From NCBI RefSeq assembly GCF_003337235.1, contig NZ_QPJC01000002.1:583380-647379 (forward strand): a DNA stretch of 64,000 nucleotides, given 5' to 3'. Shown piece after piece: positions 45,135 through 53,201 of this stretch. Source of the DNA: Halopolyspora algeriensis (lineage in GTDB: Bacteria; Actinomycetota; Actinomycetes; Mycobacteriales; Pseudonocardiaceae). The position numbers were made by a program, and so were the translations under genes. The notes below the pieces were generated by a model, which made no database searches, was not told the origin of the DNA, and was given only the letters and a program-made list of their open reading frames with translations. Positions within the stretch are counted from its first letter, which is position 1; every line of letters starts with the position of its first letter.

Positions 45135-45365
45135 TTACTGCCGCGCGGCGGCGCGGCGCGGCAGGGGTGGCTGTGCGGTGGCGGGTTCGGCCAGGCCCGC
45201 GCACACCGCGCAGCGGGAGTGCTCGGTCGGTGCCCGGGACGGTTCTCCGGGGGCCACGGCGACTCCGCAGGCGCCGTTGCTGTACCGGACCAGCAGCAGG
45301 TGCATGTCCGGGTCCCGGTGGTCGCGGGCCGGTAGCCATCCGGCCCAGCGGGCGGGCGGGTTCAT
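45135..45365 (-). CDS. Small Cys/His (H-CG-CxxC) protein, 76 aa
   Basis: DMHLLLVRYSNGACGVAVAP…HSRCAVCAGL: His, 10 residues, CG, 17 residues, CxxC. Same ligand order as its neighbours at 44413 and 45362. ATG 45365 overlaps the 106-aa gene by 4 nt. Small, basic C-terminus. Likely zinc-binding. Confidence 0.6.
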   Translation of the reverse strand: MNPPARWAGWLPARDHRDPDMHLLLVRYSNGACGVAVAPGEPSRAPTEHSRCAVCAGLAEPATAQPPLPRRAAARQ

Positions 45366-45682
45366 CGTGGGAGCCCGTCTTCGCCGTGCTCGTCCACCAG
45401 GCGCTGCCGAGCCTCGCCCCGTTCGGCGGCGGCCAGGGCCTGCACGCAGGCCACGCACGGCATCCCACCTGCTGCCTGCTCCATCCGTTCCGGCCGGAAC
45501 CACCGGCCGCACGCGGAGACCAGCAGCCCGCCCGGCTCCGGCACCGCCATGTGCACGCAGCGCCACGACTCTCCTGCCGCACCGGCGCGGTAGCGCACCG
45601 GCCGCATCCCCGATTCGGGGCCGCTCGGATCGGGATCGGACCGCTTCGGCTCGCCCGAACGCTCGGGATCATGCGATACCAT
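45362..45682 (-). CDS. Small Cys/His (H-CG-CxxC) protein, 106 aa
   Basis: After an acidic N-terminus, WRCVHMAVPEPGGLLVSACG, then MPCVACVQALAAAERG: His, 13 residues, CG, 16 residues, CxxC. ATG 45682 has GGGAG 5 nt upstream; a GTG at 45688 is too close to its site. First gene of the cluster. Confidence 0.6.
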   Translation of the reverse strand: MVSHDPERSGEPKRSDPDPSGPESGMRPVRYRAGAAGESWRCVHMAVPEPGGLLVSACGRWFRPERMEQAAGGMPCVACVQALAAAERGEARQRLVDEHGEDGLPR

Positions 45683-45712
45683 CGACACTCCCTTTCGATA
45701 GGGGAACTGGTG

Positions 45713-45759
45713 AAAGGCCTCCCCGCGTGTGCCGCCAAGCTCAGCGCGGGGAGGTCTTT
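45713..45759. terminator. Symmetric hairpin in the 365-nt divergent gap
   Basis: AAAGGCCTCCCCGCG pairs with CGCGGGGAGGTCTTT (one G-T pair), flanked by A/T on both sides: bidirectional terminator-like or attenuator. It lies 30 nt upstream of the 106-aa gene's start. A dyad CTGCAACTTGCAG at 45943-45955 may be an XRE operator. No gene in 45683-46047. Confidence 0.4.
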
Positions 45760-46047
45760 ACTCGTGGTGGCTCTCTGCTGTCTTCGGGCAATGCGCTCCG
45801 GAAGTACCGGATCAAGGCCACTCGCCCGTGCCCGGCACAACCGCAAGCGCGACACCCTCGAAGAGGTGCTGTCCGTCCCTGCCAGGAAGGGTTATTCTTC
45901 CCGCAAGATCGTGCAGCTCGCTGCTGGATGACAACATCATGACTGCAACTTGCAGGATTTTGTAGTCCGCCGATCGGGTGATCATGCGAGGATCGCGCCC
46001 AGCAGCAGCATCCAGCAGGTTGGGAACGGACGAGGGAGCAGCGCCCC

Positions 46048-46920
46048 ATGGCCTTGCGCAAGACCGCACGGAGCCGACGATTGGGCGGTCAGATCCGCCG
46101 TCTTCGGGAAGATGCCCAGCTCAATCAGGAGAGCATGGCCGAGCGCATCAATGCCGCCGGGACCATTCGTCGCATGTCCGCCTCGCATCTGTCTCGCGTC
46201 GAATCGGGCCTGTCGCGCATCGAACCCGACCAACTCGACTGCTTCATCACCGCGCTCAAGGTCAGCGAAGCCACCGCCGCGCAACTCAAAGAACTACAGC
46301 GCCGCGCCAACGAGAAGGGTTACTGGCAGGAGTACCGCGACATCGTGCCGGAACCGGTCGAGATGCTCGCCGAGCTCGGCGAAGATGCGATCACCGCGCG
46401 CAGCTTCGACTACGCCTTCATCCAAGGGCTTCTGCAGACCCGTGCCTACGCCGAAGAAGTGGTCAACAATGCGCGGGCCTTCGTGCGCCCCATCGACATC
46501 GATCGCCTCGTCGAGCTGCGGATGCAGCGCCAGAAGCGCCTCAACGATCCCGGCTTCGAGGGGCTGACGGCTGTCATGACCGAGGACGTTCTTCGTAGGG
46601 TGGTCGGCAGCCCCGCGCTCATGCGGGCTCAGCTACAGCATCTGAACGAGGTGGCACGCGATGCCAAGGTCACGATCCACATCTATCCGCACACAGCCGG
46701 AGCTTTGCCCGGCGCGGACAACCTCGTGATCTTCACCTTCCCGCACGAGGACGACGGGGAGGCGGTTTTCGTGGATTCCGACACAGCCTCGCGCATCTAC
46801 GAGCACGAACGTGATCCGATCCGGCAATGCACCTACACGTTCGACGCGGCGCTGGCACGGTCGCTACCCGCCCGGGAGTCCCTGGACCTCATCGCCGCCG
46901 TTGAGAAGGAGTACCGATGA
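46048..46920 (+). CDS. XRE-family regulator with DUF5753 domain
   Basis: 290 aa. N-terminal Cro/C1 HTH (LGGQIRRLREDAQLNQESMAERI…SASHLSRVESG, about 12-68) and a C-terminal DUF5753 region (SFDYAFIQGLLQTRAYAEEVV…VVGSPALMRAQLQHL…). Typical actinomycete regulator paired with a DUF397 partner. GGAGCAG before ATG; stop overlaps the DUF397 gene by 4 nt. Confidence 0.92.
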   Translation: MALRKTARSRRLGGQIRRLREDAQLNQESMAERINAAGTIRRMSASHLSRVESGLSRIEPDQLDCFITALKVSEATAAQLKELQRRANEKGYWQEYRDIVPEPVEMLAELGEDAITARSFDYAFIQGLLQTRAYAEEVVNNARAFVRPIDIDRLVELRMQRQKRLNDPGFEGLTAVMTEDVLRRVVGSPALMRAQLQHLNEVARDAKVTIHIYPHTAGALPGADNLVIFTFPHEDDGEAVFVDSDTASRIYEHERDPIRQCTYTFDAALARSLPARESLDLIAAVEKEYR

Positions 46921-47177
46921 CCCCAGCACACAACCCTTACCCGGATGTGGACGATGCTCAGTACGAGGCCGTCGTCCACGGCGACTACACCAAGTCCAGC
47001 TTCAGCTCCGGCAACGGCGGCTGTTTGTCGCTGACCAGGGTCGGCGACCACATCGGCCTCCAGGACGACAAACTCCCCGAAGCCGAACGCAAGGCCCGCA
47101 CCCACGTCTACACCCGCGAAGAGCTGCGGGCTTTCATCGACGGCGCCAAGGCCGGGGAGTTCGACCACCTGCTCTGA
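46917..47177 (+). CDS. DUF397 protein
   Basis: 86 aa with the DUF397 core TKSSFSSGNGGCLSLTRVGDHIGLQDDKLP and a C-terminal helix (YTREELRAFIDGAKAGEFD). Partner (often antagonist) of the XRE/DUF5753 protein, with which it overlaps (ATGA). Followed by a perfect 11-bp hairpin. Confidence 0.92.
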   Translation: MTPAHNPYPDVDDAQYEAVVHGDYTKSSFSSGNGGCLSLTRVGDHIGLQDDKLPEAERKARTHVYTREELRAFIDGAKAGEFDHLL

Positions 47178-47195
47178 AACGAACCCGGTCGCACG

Positions 47196-47226
47196 GCCCC
47201 GCCCGACCTGCACAATCGGGCGGGGC
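47196..47226 (+). terminator. 11-bp terminator hairpin after DUF397
   Basis: GCCCCGCCCGA (47196-47206), 9-nt loop, TCGGGCGGGGC (47216-47226). The following 47227-47583 contains no gene I support; it is the leader of the PAS-GGDEF-EAL gene. Confidence 0.65.
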
Positions 47227-47583
47227 TCACTGGCCGCGATAGGTGCCGCTATTCAGCTCCCCTCCCTTGTTCATGGGCTGCGCCTTGGAGAGAGGGCCAT
47301 GGGCGGAGTCGTTTCGGGTAAGACGGCCACGGGGCTGTGACCGTGCTCGTCCCCGACGGATTCACCCCCGGACAGCGGGCGGTGCCCGCATCGGTGGGCA
47401 GGTGTCGGGGTACCCCGGTGGCACCACCACGTCGGCGTTCCTGCCATCAGGAGCACGGGCGGCGGGGGAACTCGTCCGGCGAGAGCACCGTTGCACCGGG
47501 AAAGGCAGGCACCACCGGCACGAGAACGCAGCCCACCGCAGGCCGCACCGCCACTTCCACAGTTTTCCGAACAGGGGGAATCC

Positions 47584-49692
47584 GTGGCTTCGGAGCACAC
47601 GAGGCCGGACGTCGTCGACTCCCCGGCCGGGGACGAGCTGTCCGGCTGGATGGACCTCGCGGAAGACCTCGCGCTGCCGCACGCCCCCGTGCTGCTGACC
47701 ACCCCCGGCGGTATCGTCGTCCGCGCCACCGAGCAGGCCGCGGAACTCGCCGGGCAGCCCTCCCCGGCCGCGCTGCTCGGGCAGTGCCTGACGAACCTGG
47801 TGACCTGGACCGACCCCACCTCGTGGCTGCGCAGGCAGGGGAAACCACCTCTGCCGGTGCGCGAGGCGAGCTGGCCGCACACCGGCGACGAGCGGCTGCG
47901 CGTGACCCTGCTCGTCGACGTCTCGAACCTGGTCACCGACGAGCAGAGCCACATGCGCCCCGAGCAGTGGAACTGGCTGGCCGAGGCCCAGCGCTTCACC
48001 CGCATGGGCACCTCTCCCCTGCAGGAAGCGCAGCAGGAAGCCCGCATCGGCACCTGGGAGTGGAACCCGGCCACCGGCACCATGCGCCTGTCCGGGCTGC
48101 TGCACGAACTGTCCGGCATCCCGGCCGAGAAGGACAGCCTCGCCTTCGACGACTACCTGGAACTGGTGCCTCCGGAGGAGCGCGCGCGGGTGCGGGAAAG
48201 CTGGACCCCGCTGATCGAGCACCACCAGCCGATCGTCGTCGAACACCACCTGAGGGTCGACAACGGCACGGCACGCGTCTTCCGCGTGCGCGGCATGGCG
48301 ATCGAGGAGACCGGCGTGCTGGTCGGCACCTCGCAGGACGTCACCGACCAGTACCGGGAAGAGCGCACGCAGCTCCCGGACCCCTCCCTCGACACGGTGA
48401 CCGGGCTGCGCAACCGCGCCGGGATCCACGACCTGCTCGAAGAACTGTCGAACCGGTCCGGTTCCGAAAACGTCGCGATCCTGTCCTGCAAGGTCGACAA
48501 CGTGGAGCGCATCACCACGGGACTCGGCCACGAGGCCGGTGACGAGCTGCTGGCCGCACTGGCCCGGCGGCTGACCGACGGCCTGCCCGACGTCTGCACA
48601 GCGGCACGCCTGTTCGACCAGGACGTGTTCGTCGTCCTCTGCCTGGACCTCACCGCTGCAGGCGGCCTGGAAGCACTGGCCACCCGGCTCTCCGGACTGC
48701 TGCGCACGACCGTGCCGGTGCACGGCCACCTCGTCCGGGTCTCGGCCTCGATCGGGGTGGCCCTCCCTCCCGGCAGCGGCACCAGCGGCCAGGACCTGCT
48801 GCGCTTCGCCGACGCGGCCATGCTCAAAGCCCAGCAGCAGGGCCCGGACCAGGTCGCGCTGGCCGACCCCGATCTGATCACCGTCACCGACCGGCAGCTC
48901 CCCCTCGAAGAGCAACTCCAGGAGGCACTGCGCAACGACGAGCTGGCGCTGCACTACCAGCCGCTGGTTGCCTCCGACGGCACGATCACCGGCGCCGAGG
49001 CCCTGCTCCGGTGGCCGCATCCCGAGCACGGCCTGGTCAGCCCCGGCGTCTTCCTGCCGGTGGCCCGGCGGGGCGGCCTGCTGCGCGACATCGACCGCTG
49101 GGTGCTGCGCACCGCGCTGCACGAAGCCGCCGGCTGGCCACTCTCGCACGGGCAACCCGTGGACATCGGGATCAACCTCTCCGGGCTCGTCCCCGGTGAC
49201 TCAGGCTTCATCGACCTCGTCACCGACGCCGTCGCCGAATCCGGCATCGAGTGGCACCGCATCGTCCTCGAACTCGTCGAGACCGACCTGGTGGACCTGT
49301 CCCTGCCCACCCGGCGGGCCATGGAAAACCTGACACGGCGCGGGGTGCGGTTCGCCATCGACGACTTCGGCACCGGCTACTCCTCCCTGGCCCGGCTGAA
49401 AGGGCTGCCCGCGCAGGAAATCAAGATCGCCCGCCAGTTCACCTCCGCGACCACCGAGGACACCGCGGACCTCGCCGTCACCAGAGCGATCGCGGACATG
49501 GCCCACGCCCTGGGACGACGCTGCGTCGCCGAAGGCGTCGAAACCGCACACCAGCTCCAGCTGCTGTCCGACATGGGAGTGGAGTCCTACCAGGGCTGGT
49601 TGTTCTCCCCGGCCCTGCCCGCCGACGAGTTCCGCACCCTCCTCACCCGCGACCGGGGCCGGATTCCGGCCGTCACCGAACGGGCCGGCTGA
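47584..49692 (+). CDS. PAS-GGDEF(degenerate)-EAL cyclic-di-GMP protein
   Basis: 702 aa. A PAS-like part (about 40-110), a second PAS (EARIGTWEWNPATGTMRLSG, about 160-265), a GGDEF domain (~285-435) whose signature is RLFDQDVFVVL instead of RxGGDEFxxL, so likely catalytically dead, then an EAL domain (~440-690) with EALLRWPHPEHG, INLSGL, LELVETDL, AIDDFGTGYSSL, K in IKIAR, AEGVET and SYQGWLFSPAL. The EAL ligands look intact, so c-di-GMP phosphodiesterase with regulatory PAS is expected. GTG 47584 follows GGGGGAA. No membrane helix. Confidence 0.88.
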   Translation: MASEHTRPDVVDSPAGDELSGWMDLAEDLALPHAPVLLTTPGGIVVRATEQAAELAGQPSPAALLGQCLTNLVTWTDPTSWLRRQGKPPLPVREASWPHTGDERLRVTLLVDVSNLVTDEQSHMRPEQWNWLAEAQRFTRMGTSPLQEAQQEARIGTWEWNPATGTMRLSGLLHELSGIPAEKDSLAFDDYLELVPPEERARVRESWTPLIEHHQPIVVEHHLRVDNGTARVFRVRGMAIEETGVLVGTSQDVTDQYREERTQLPDPSLDTVTGLRNRAGIHDLLEELSNRSGSENVAILSCKVDNVERITTGLGHEAGDELLAALARRLTDGLPDVCTAARLFDQDVFVVLCLDLTAAGGLEALATRLSGLLRTTVPVHGHLVRVSASIGVALPPGSGTSGQDLLRFADAAMLKAQQQGPDQVALADPDLITVTDRQLPLEEQLQEALRNDELALHYQPLVASDGTITGAEALLRWPHPEHGLVSPGVFLPVARRGGLLRDIDRWVLRTALHEAAGWPLSHGQPVDIGINLSGLVPGDSGFIDLVTDAVAESGIEWHRIVLELVETDLVDLSLPTRRAMENLTRRGVRFAIDDFGTGYSSLARLKGLPAQEIKIARQFTSATTEDTADLAVTRAIADMAHALGRRCVAEGVETAHQLQLLSDMGVESYQGWLFSPALPADEFRTLLTRDRGRIPAVTERAG

Positions 49693-49761
49693 GCAGGCCG
49701 GAGATGACCCCCGGAGGGATCGCTGCTCCGCGGTGCGGAGGAAACCCTTCTCCGGCTGCTC
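49691..49761. terminator. Large hairpin between convergent genes
   Basis: GAGCAG-CCGGAGA (49691-49704) with TCTCCGG-CTGCTC (49749-49761); a small CTCCGC/GCGGAG stem sits inside. Between the GGDEF-EAL gene and the convergent RHH gene. Confidence 0.5.
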
Positions 49762-49781
49762 GCTCTCAGAGCAGTGCCGCC

Positions 49782-50099
49782 TCAGTGGCGAGCGAGGTAT
49801 TCCTCCAGAGCCTCGCGGACAACCTCGGACTCGGCGCGATGTTGAACGCGGGCAAGACGTTCGAGGCGACGTTTGACGTCGCTGGGCACGCGCGTATCCA
49901 CCCGAGGCGAGTGCACGCCGGGCGAACTCAGCGAGGGGCGACCACGCTGCGGGAAGACCGCCTGGGTTTCGTCGAGCACGACGTCGTCGGATTCCACCTC
50001 GTCGACGGCGGCTGCCACGTACTCGGCGGTGATGCGGCGTCCCCGACTGTCGTAGAGCTCTTCCTGATCGAGATCGACGAACTCGTCTTCGGTACTCAT
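49782..50099 (-). CDS. Ribbon-helix-helix (CopG/antitoxin-like) protein
   Basis: 105 aa. Acidic N-terminus (DDEELYDSRGRRITAEYVAAAV-type wording) and a C-terminal RHH: VDTRVPSDVKRRLERLARVQHRAESEVVREALEEYLARH. Typical actinobacterial antitoxin shape, dimeric DNA binder. ATG 50099 overlaps the stop of a 25-codon ORF. A perfect dyad and a promoter lie upstream, so autoregulation is likely. Confidence 0.75.
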   Translation of the reverse strand: MSTEDEFVDLDQEELYDSRGRRITAEYVAAAVDEVESDDVVLDETQAVFPQRGRPSLSSPGVHSPRVDTRVPSDVKRRLERLARVQHRAESEVVREALEEYLARH

Positions 50100-50173
50100 C
50101 GCGTTTCACCCTCCCGAACGCGGACCGACTTGGCCTGCTCGTACAACGGGCGGAACTTGGCGCGGAGATCCAT
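50096..50173 (-). CDS. 25-codon ORF upstream of the RHH gene
   Basis: MDLRAKFRPLYEQAKSVRVR…, ending with a TGA that overlaps the RHH ATG by 4 nt. The frame continues upstream without a stop for some codons (GTG-ATG at its start), so it may be the tail of a small toxin or only a leader peptide. Toxin identity not recognisable. Confidence 0.35.
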   Translation of the reverse strand: MDLRAKFRPLYEQAKSVRVREGETR

Positions 50174-50259
50174 CACGTGGGCGACCAGCAACGGGCGCGA
50201 CCAGCCGCAACCCTGTGCTTGCGCGCTGACTGGGTAAACCGGATCCGCGCCACACGCTT

Positions 50260-50341
50260 ATTGTGTCCGACACAAAGAAAAGCGTCAACACGAACGCGAC
50301 GCCATCCGACTGATCATCGTCGTGGACACACAGACGTGTCC
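50260..50341 (-). promoter_or_regulatory. Promoter and palindromic operator of the RHH unit
   Basis: On the minus strand TTGACG (50288-50283), 17 nt, CACAAT (50265-50260), a sigma-70-type promoter. Perfect dyad TTGTGTC-C-GACACAA at 50261-50275 covers the -10, and a related GGACAC-N6-GTGTCC lies at 50324-50341. Fits RHH autorepression. The 228-nt gap to the LMO gene holds only this. Confidence 0.5.
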
Positions 50342-50401
50342 GAGAGGCCTCGGACTCCGGTGACGACAAACCTCGGCAAAGCCGGGCAGCGTGCGGGGCG
50401 G

Positions 50402-51571
50402 CTACCCGGCGAGCAGGTCGGGGCCGAGTTCGTCAGGGCTGCGGTGCCCGGACAGCGCGACGGTGAGGTCGAGCTCGGCCAGCAGGCAGCGCAACACGTG
50501 CGTCACCCCCTCCTCGCCACCGGAGGCGAGACCGTAGGCATAGGTCCTGCCGATCAGCACCGAGTCGGCACCCAGCGCGAGCGCCTTGACCACGTCGGCG
50601 CCGGTGCGCACACCACTGTCGAACAGCACGGCCAGCTCCCCGCCGACCGCGTCGACCACCTCGGGCAGCGCGTCCAGCGCCGCCACGGCGCCGTCGACCT
50701 GGCGCCCACCGTGGTTGGACACCACGATGCCGTCCATGCCCTCGTCGCGGGCGCGGCGCGCGTCGTCGGCGTGCAGCACCCCCTTGAGCACGATCGGCCC
50801 CGACCAGTGCTCGCGGATGAAGGCCAGGTCCTGCCAGGTCTTGGTGGGGTCGGCGAACATGTCCGCCCAGTGCGCGACCGCGGCCAGCGGATCCTCCTCG
50901 ACCGGCTTGTCCAACCCGGCCAGGAAAGCGGGATCGGACAGATAGTTGGCGATCCCGGTGCGCTGCAGAAACGGCAGATACGCCCGGTCGAGGTCGGTGG
51001 GCCGCCACCCCAGCAGCCAGGTGTCCAGCGTGATCACCAGCGTGTGGTATCCGGCGGCTTCGGCCCGCTGCAGCATGCTGACCGTCACCTCGCGGTCCTT
51101 GGGCCAGTACAGCTGGAACCAGCGCGACGAGCCCTCTCCGGATGCCTCCGCCACCTCCTCCAGGGTGTAGGACGAGGCGGTGCTGAGCACCATCGGCAGC
51201 CCCGCCTTCGCCGCCGCCCGGGCCACCGCGAGCTCGCCGTCGGGATGGACGATGGACAGCACCCCCACCGGGGCGAGCGCCACCGGCGCAGGCATCCGGG
51301 TGCCCAGCACCGTGCGGGAGAGGTCGCGGGTACCCACGTCGCGCAGCATGCGCGGCACGACGCGGCGCCGGTCGAGCGCCTCCCGGTTCGCCCGCACCGT
51401 CGCACCCCCTCCGGCACCACCGGCCACGTAGCCGTAGGCGCTCGGCGACAGCGCCTGCCGCGCGGTGTCCTCCAGCGCCTGCAGGTCGGTGGTCAGTTCC
51501 GGGACCTGCTCGGTGAGCAGGCCCTGCAGGTAGATCTCGTTCTGGAACGAGGAGTACGACTCCGGGCTCAC
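50402..51571 (-). CDS. Lactate 2-monooxygenase/alpha-hydroxy-acid oxidase
   Basis: 389 aa FMN TIM barrel. N-terminal SFQNEIYLQGLL and YVAGGAGGGATVRANREALDRRRVVPRML as in M. smegmatis LMO, then APVALAPVGVLSIVHPDGELAVARAAAKAG, WFQLYWPKDREV, GIVVSNHGGRQVDGA with the catalytic His, and IGRTYAYGLASGGEEGV. It oxidises L-lactate, giving acetate/CO2 (monooxygenase) or pyruvate. GTG 51571 is the start with GGGAAGGA upstream. The longer frame to 51823 covers the pseudogene scar. Confidence 0.9.
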   Translation of the reverse strand: MSPESYSSFQNEIYLQGLLTEQVPELTTDLQALEDTARQALSPSAYGYVAGGAGGGATVRANREALDRRRVVPRMLRDVGTRDLSRTVLGTRMPAPVALAPVGVLSIVHPDGELAVARAAAKAGLPMVLSTASSYTLEEVAEASGEGSSRWFQLYWPKDREVTVSMLQRAEAAGYHTLVITLDTWLLGWRPTDLDRAYLPFLQRTGIANYLSDPAFLAGLDKPVEEDPLAAVAHWADMFADPTKTWQDLAFIREHWSGPIVLKGVLHADDARRARDEGMDGIVVSNHGGRQVDGAVAALDALPEVVDAVGGELAVLFDSGVRTGADVVKALALGADSVLIGRTYAYGLASGGEEGVTHVLRCLLAELDLTVALSGHRSPDELGPDLLAG

Positions 51572-51653
51572 GGTGCGGTCCTTCCCGTCGAGGATGCTGT
51601 TTCCGGTGATGCGGCGAAGAGCTCGTGGCGAATTCGTTTCCGGCGCCTGCCGG

Positions 51654-51751
51654 TTATGCGAGGTCGCGAGCCAGGGCGCGGCCTGCGGCGCGTCCGGAGA
51701 AGAGGCACCCGCCGAGGAAGGTGCCCTCCAGCGCTCGGCATCCGCTGCCAT
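51654..51751 (-). pseudogene. Out-of-frame deletion scar of a second flavoprotein gene
   Basis: 98 nt keep the first five codons (ATG at 51751; M-A-A-D-A) joined to the last ~26 codons (ALEGTFLGGCLFSGRAAGRA…) of the 552-aa flavoprotein at 54149-55807; 98 is not a multiple of 3, so it cannot be read through. A point change (GCG vs GCC) shows divergence since duplication. Homology continues into the leader to about 51850. Confidence 0.75.
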
Positions 51752-51850
51752 GCTCGCTCCTCGCTCGAATTCGGCTGCACCGGTGGAGAGGTCCACCCTT
51801 GCCGGGACAACGAGCGGGAGCACCGGCGGTTTCTCCGCCGGCGTCGCAGC
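51752..51850. repeat. Duplicated leader sequence of the flavoprotein gene
   Basis: About 100 nt upstream of the scar resemble the leader of the intact gene (around 55808-55905), e.g. TGCTCGCTCCTCGCT and ACAACGAGCGGGAGCACCGG in both. The two copies differ in a few positions. Confidence 0.65.
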
Positions 51851-51900
51851 GGCCGGGCACAGTTAGCTCCCCCGAGGAAGACGGGACGGGGCTGTTCGGC

Positions 51901-53175
51901 TCACCGGCCGGCTGATGTGGACACCGGTTGATCGTGGGGGCGCGGCGTGCTGCCGGCTCGATTGGTGAGCACGAGGACGGGCACCAGGGCCACCGCGATG
52001 ATGCCTCCGGCGAGGGCGAGCAGGGTGTAGCTTCCGGCGGCCACGACCATGCCGGAGGCCAGGCCTCCTCCGGCTCCCGAGACGGCGATAGCGACGTCGA
52101 CCAGGCCCTGGGTCTTGGCACGCGTGGCCGGCGAGGTGCTGTCGGTGATGATCGCGGTGCCGCTGACCAGCCCGAAGCTCCATCCCAGGCCCAACAGGCC
52201 GAGCGCGACCGCCAGCAGCGCGACCGACTGCGGTGGGGAGAACGCGGCCACCAGCCCCGCCGCCAGCAAGGTGAGGCCGGAAGCGCCGGCGATGGGCAAC
52301 CGGCCGAAGCGGTCGACCAGGAAGCCGCTCAGCGGGGACGGCAGGTACATCGCCGCGATGTGGACGGCGATGACCATTCCGGCCGCGCCCACGGAGTGGC
52401 CGTGGTGCTGCATGTGGACCGGCGTCATGGTCATGATCGCGACCATGACCAGCTGGGTCACGACCATCACCGCGGCCCCGAGCACCACGTGGCTCCTGTT
52501 GCCGGTTGCCGTGGTGGAAGTCGGGTGGGACTCGGCGCCGGGATCGGCCAGCGTGCGCGCCGTGAGCAGCGGGTCGGGGCGCAGCAACAGCCACAGCACG
52601 AGCCCGGCGGCGGCGTAGGCGGCAGCGGCCAGCAGGAAGGGGCCGGCCAGGGGCGGGATGCTCCAGGATCGGGCCAGTGCGCCCAGCGGAGTGACCAGGT
52701 TGGGGCCGACGACAGCGCCGAAGGTGGTGGCGACCAGCACGGTACTGAGCGCTCGAGCACGGTGGCCGGGGGTGGCCAGGTCGGCTCCGGAGTAGCGGGC
52801 TTGCAGGTTGGTGGCGGTCCCGGCCCCGTAGATGACCAGGGCGATGAACAGCAGCCCCACGTTGCCGATGGTGGCGGCGATCACGACACCGAGAGCACCC
52901 AGGGCCCCGGTGGCGTAACCGGCCGCGAGCCCCGTGCGGCGCCCCAGGCGCTGCGAGGTGCGTCCGATCACCGCGGCCGCCGCAGCCGAGCCTGCGGTGA
53001 ACAGGGCACTGGGCAAGCCGGACAGGCCCGTCGTGTCGAGCATGTCCTGGGCCAGCAGGGCGCCGACGGTGATGCCCGCGGCCAGTCCCGCGCCGCTGAA
53101 GATCTGAGCGGTGACGAGGACGGCGAGGATCCGTCGTTGGGCAGGGTGCAGTGCGGCCGCGGTCGCGGTGGCCAT
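51901..53175 (-). CDS. MFS transporter
   Basis: 424 aa, about 12 membrane helices, starting QRRILAVLVTAQIFSGAGLAAG. The loop RTSQRLGRRTGLA and later SGFLVDRFGRLPIAG fit the MFS G-x-x-x-D-R/K-x-G-R-R/K signature. Drug or small-molecule exporter by layout; substrate unknown. GAAGGA 7 nt before ATG 53175. Same strand as, and 26 nt after, the ArsR-rhodanese gene, so probably co-regulated with it. Confidence 0.88.
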   Translation of the reverse strand: MATATAAALHPAQRRILAVLVTAQIFSGAGLAAGITVGALLAQDMLDTTGLSGLPSALFTAGSAAAAAVIGRTSQRLGRRTGLAAGYATGALGALGVVIAATIGNVGLLFIALVIYGAGTATNLQARYSGADLATPGHRARALSTVLVATTFGAVVGPNLVTPLGALARSWSIPPLAGPFLLAAAAYAAAGLVLWLLLRPDPLLTARTLADPGAESHPTSTTATGNRSHVVLGAAVMVVTQLVMVAIMTMTPVHMQHHGHSVGAAGMVIAVHIAAMYLPSPLSGFLVDRFGRLPIAGASGLTLLAAGLVAAFSPPQSVALLAVALGLLGLGWSFGLVSGTAIITDSTSPATRAKTQGLVDVAIAVSGAGGGLASGMVVAAGSYTLLALAGGIIAVALVPVLVLTNRAGSTPRPHDQPVSTSAGR

Positions 53176-53201
53176 CGAGGTTCCTTCGGGGAAGTGGTGG
53201 A

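Noticed and set aside
47227..47583. GGGTAA near 47318 as a stress promoter
   Set aside because: No GTTT-like -35 at 15-17 nt upstream.
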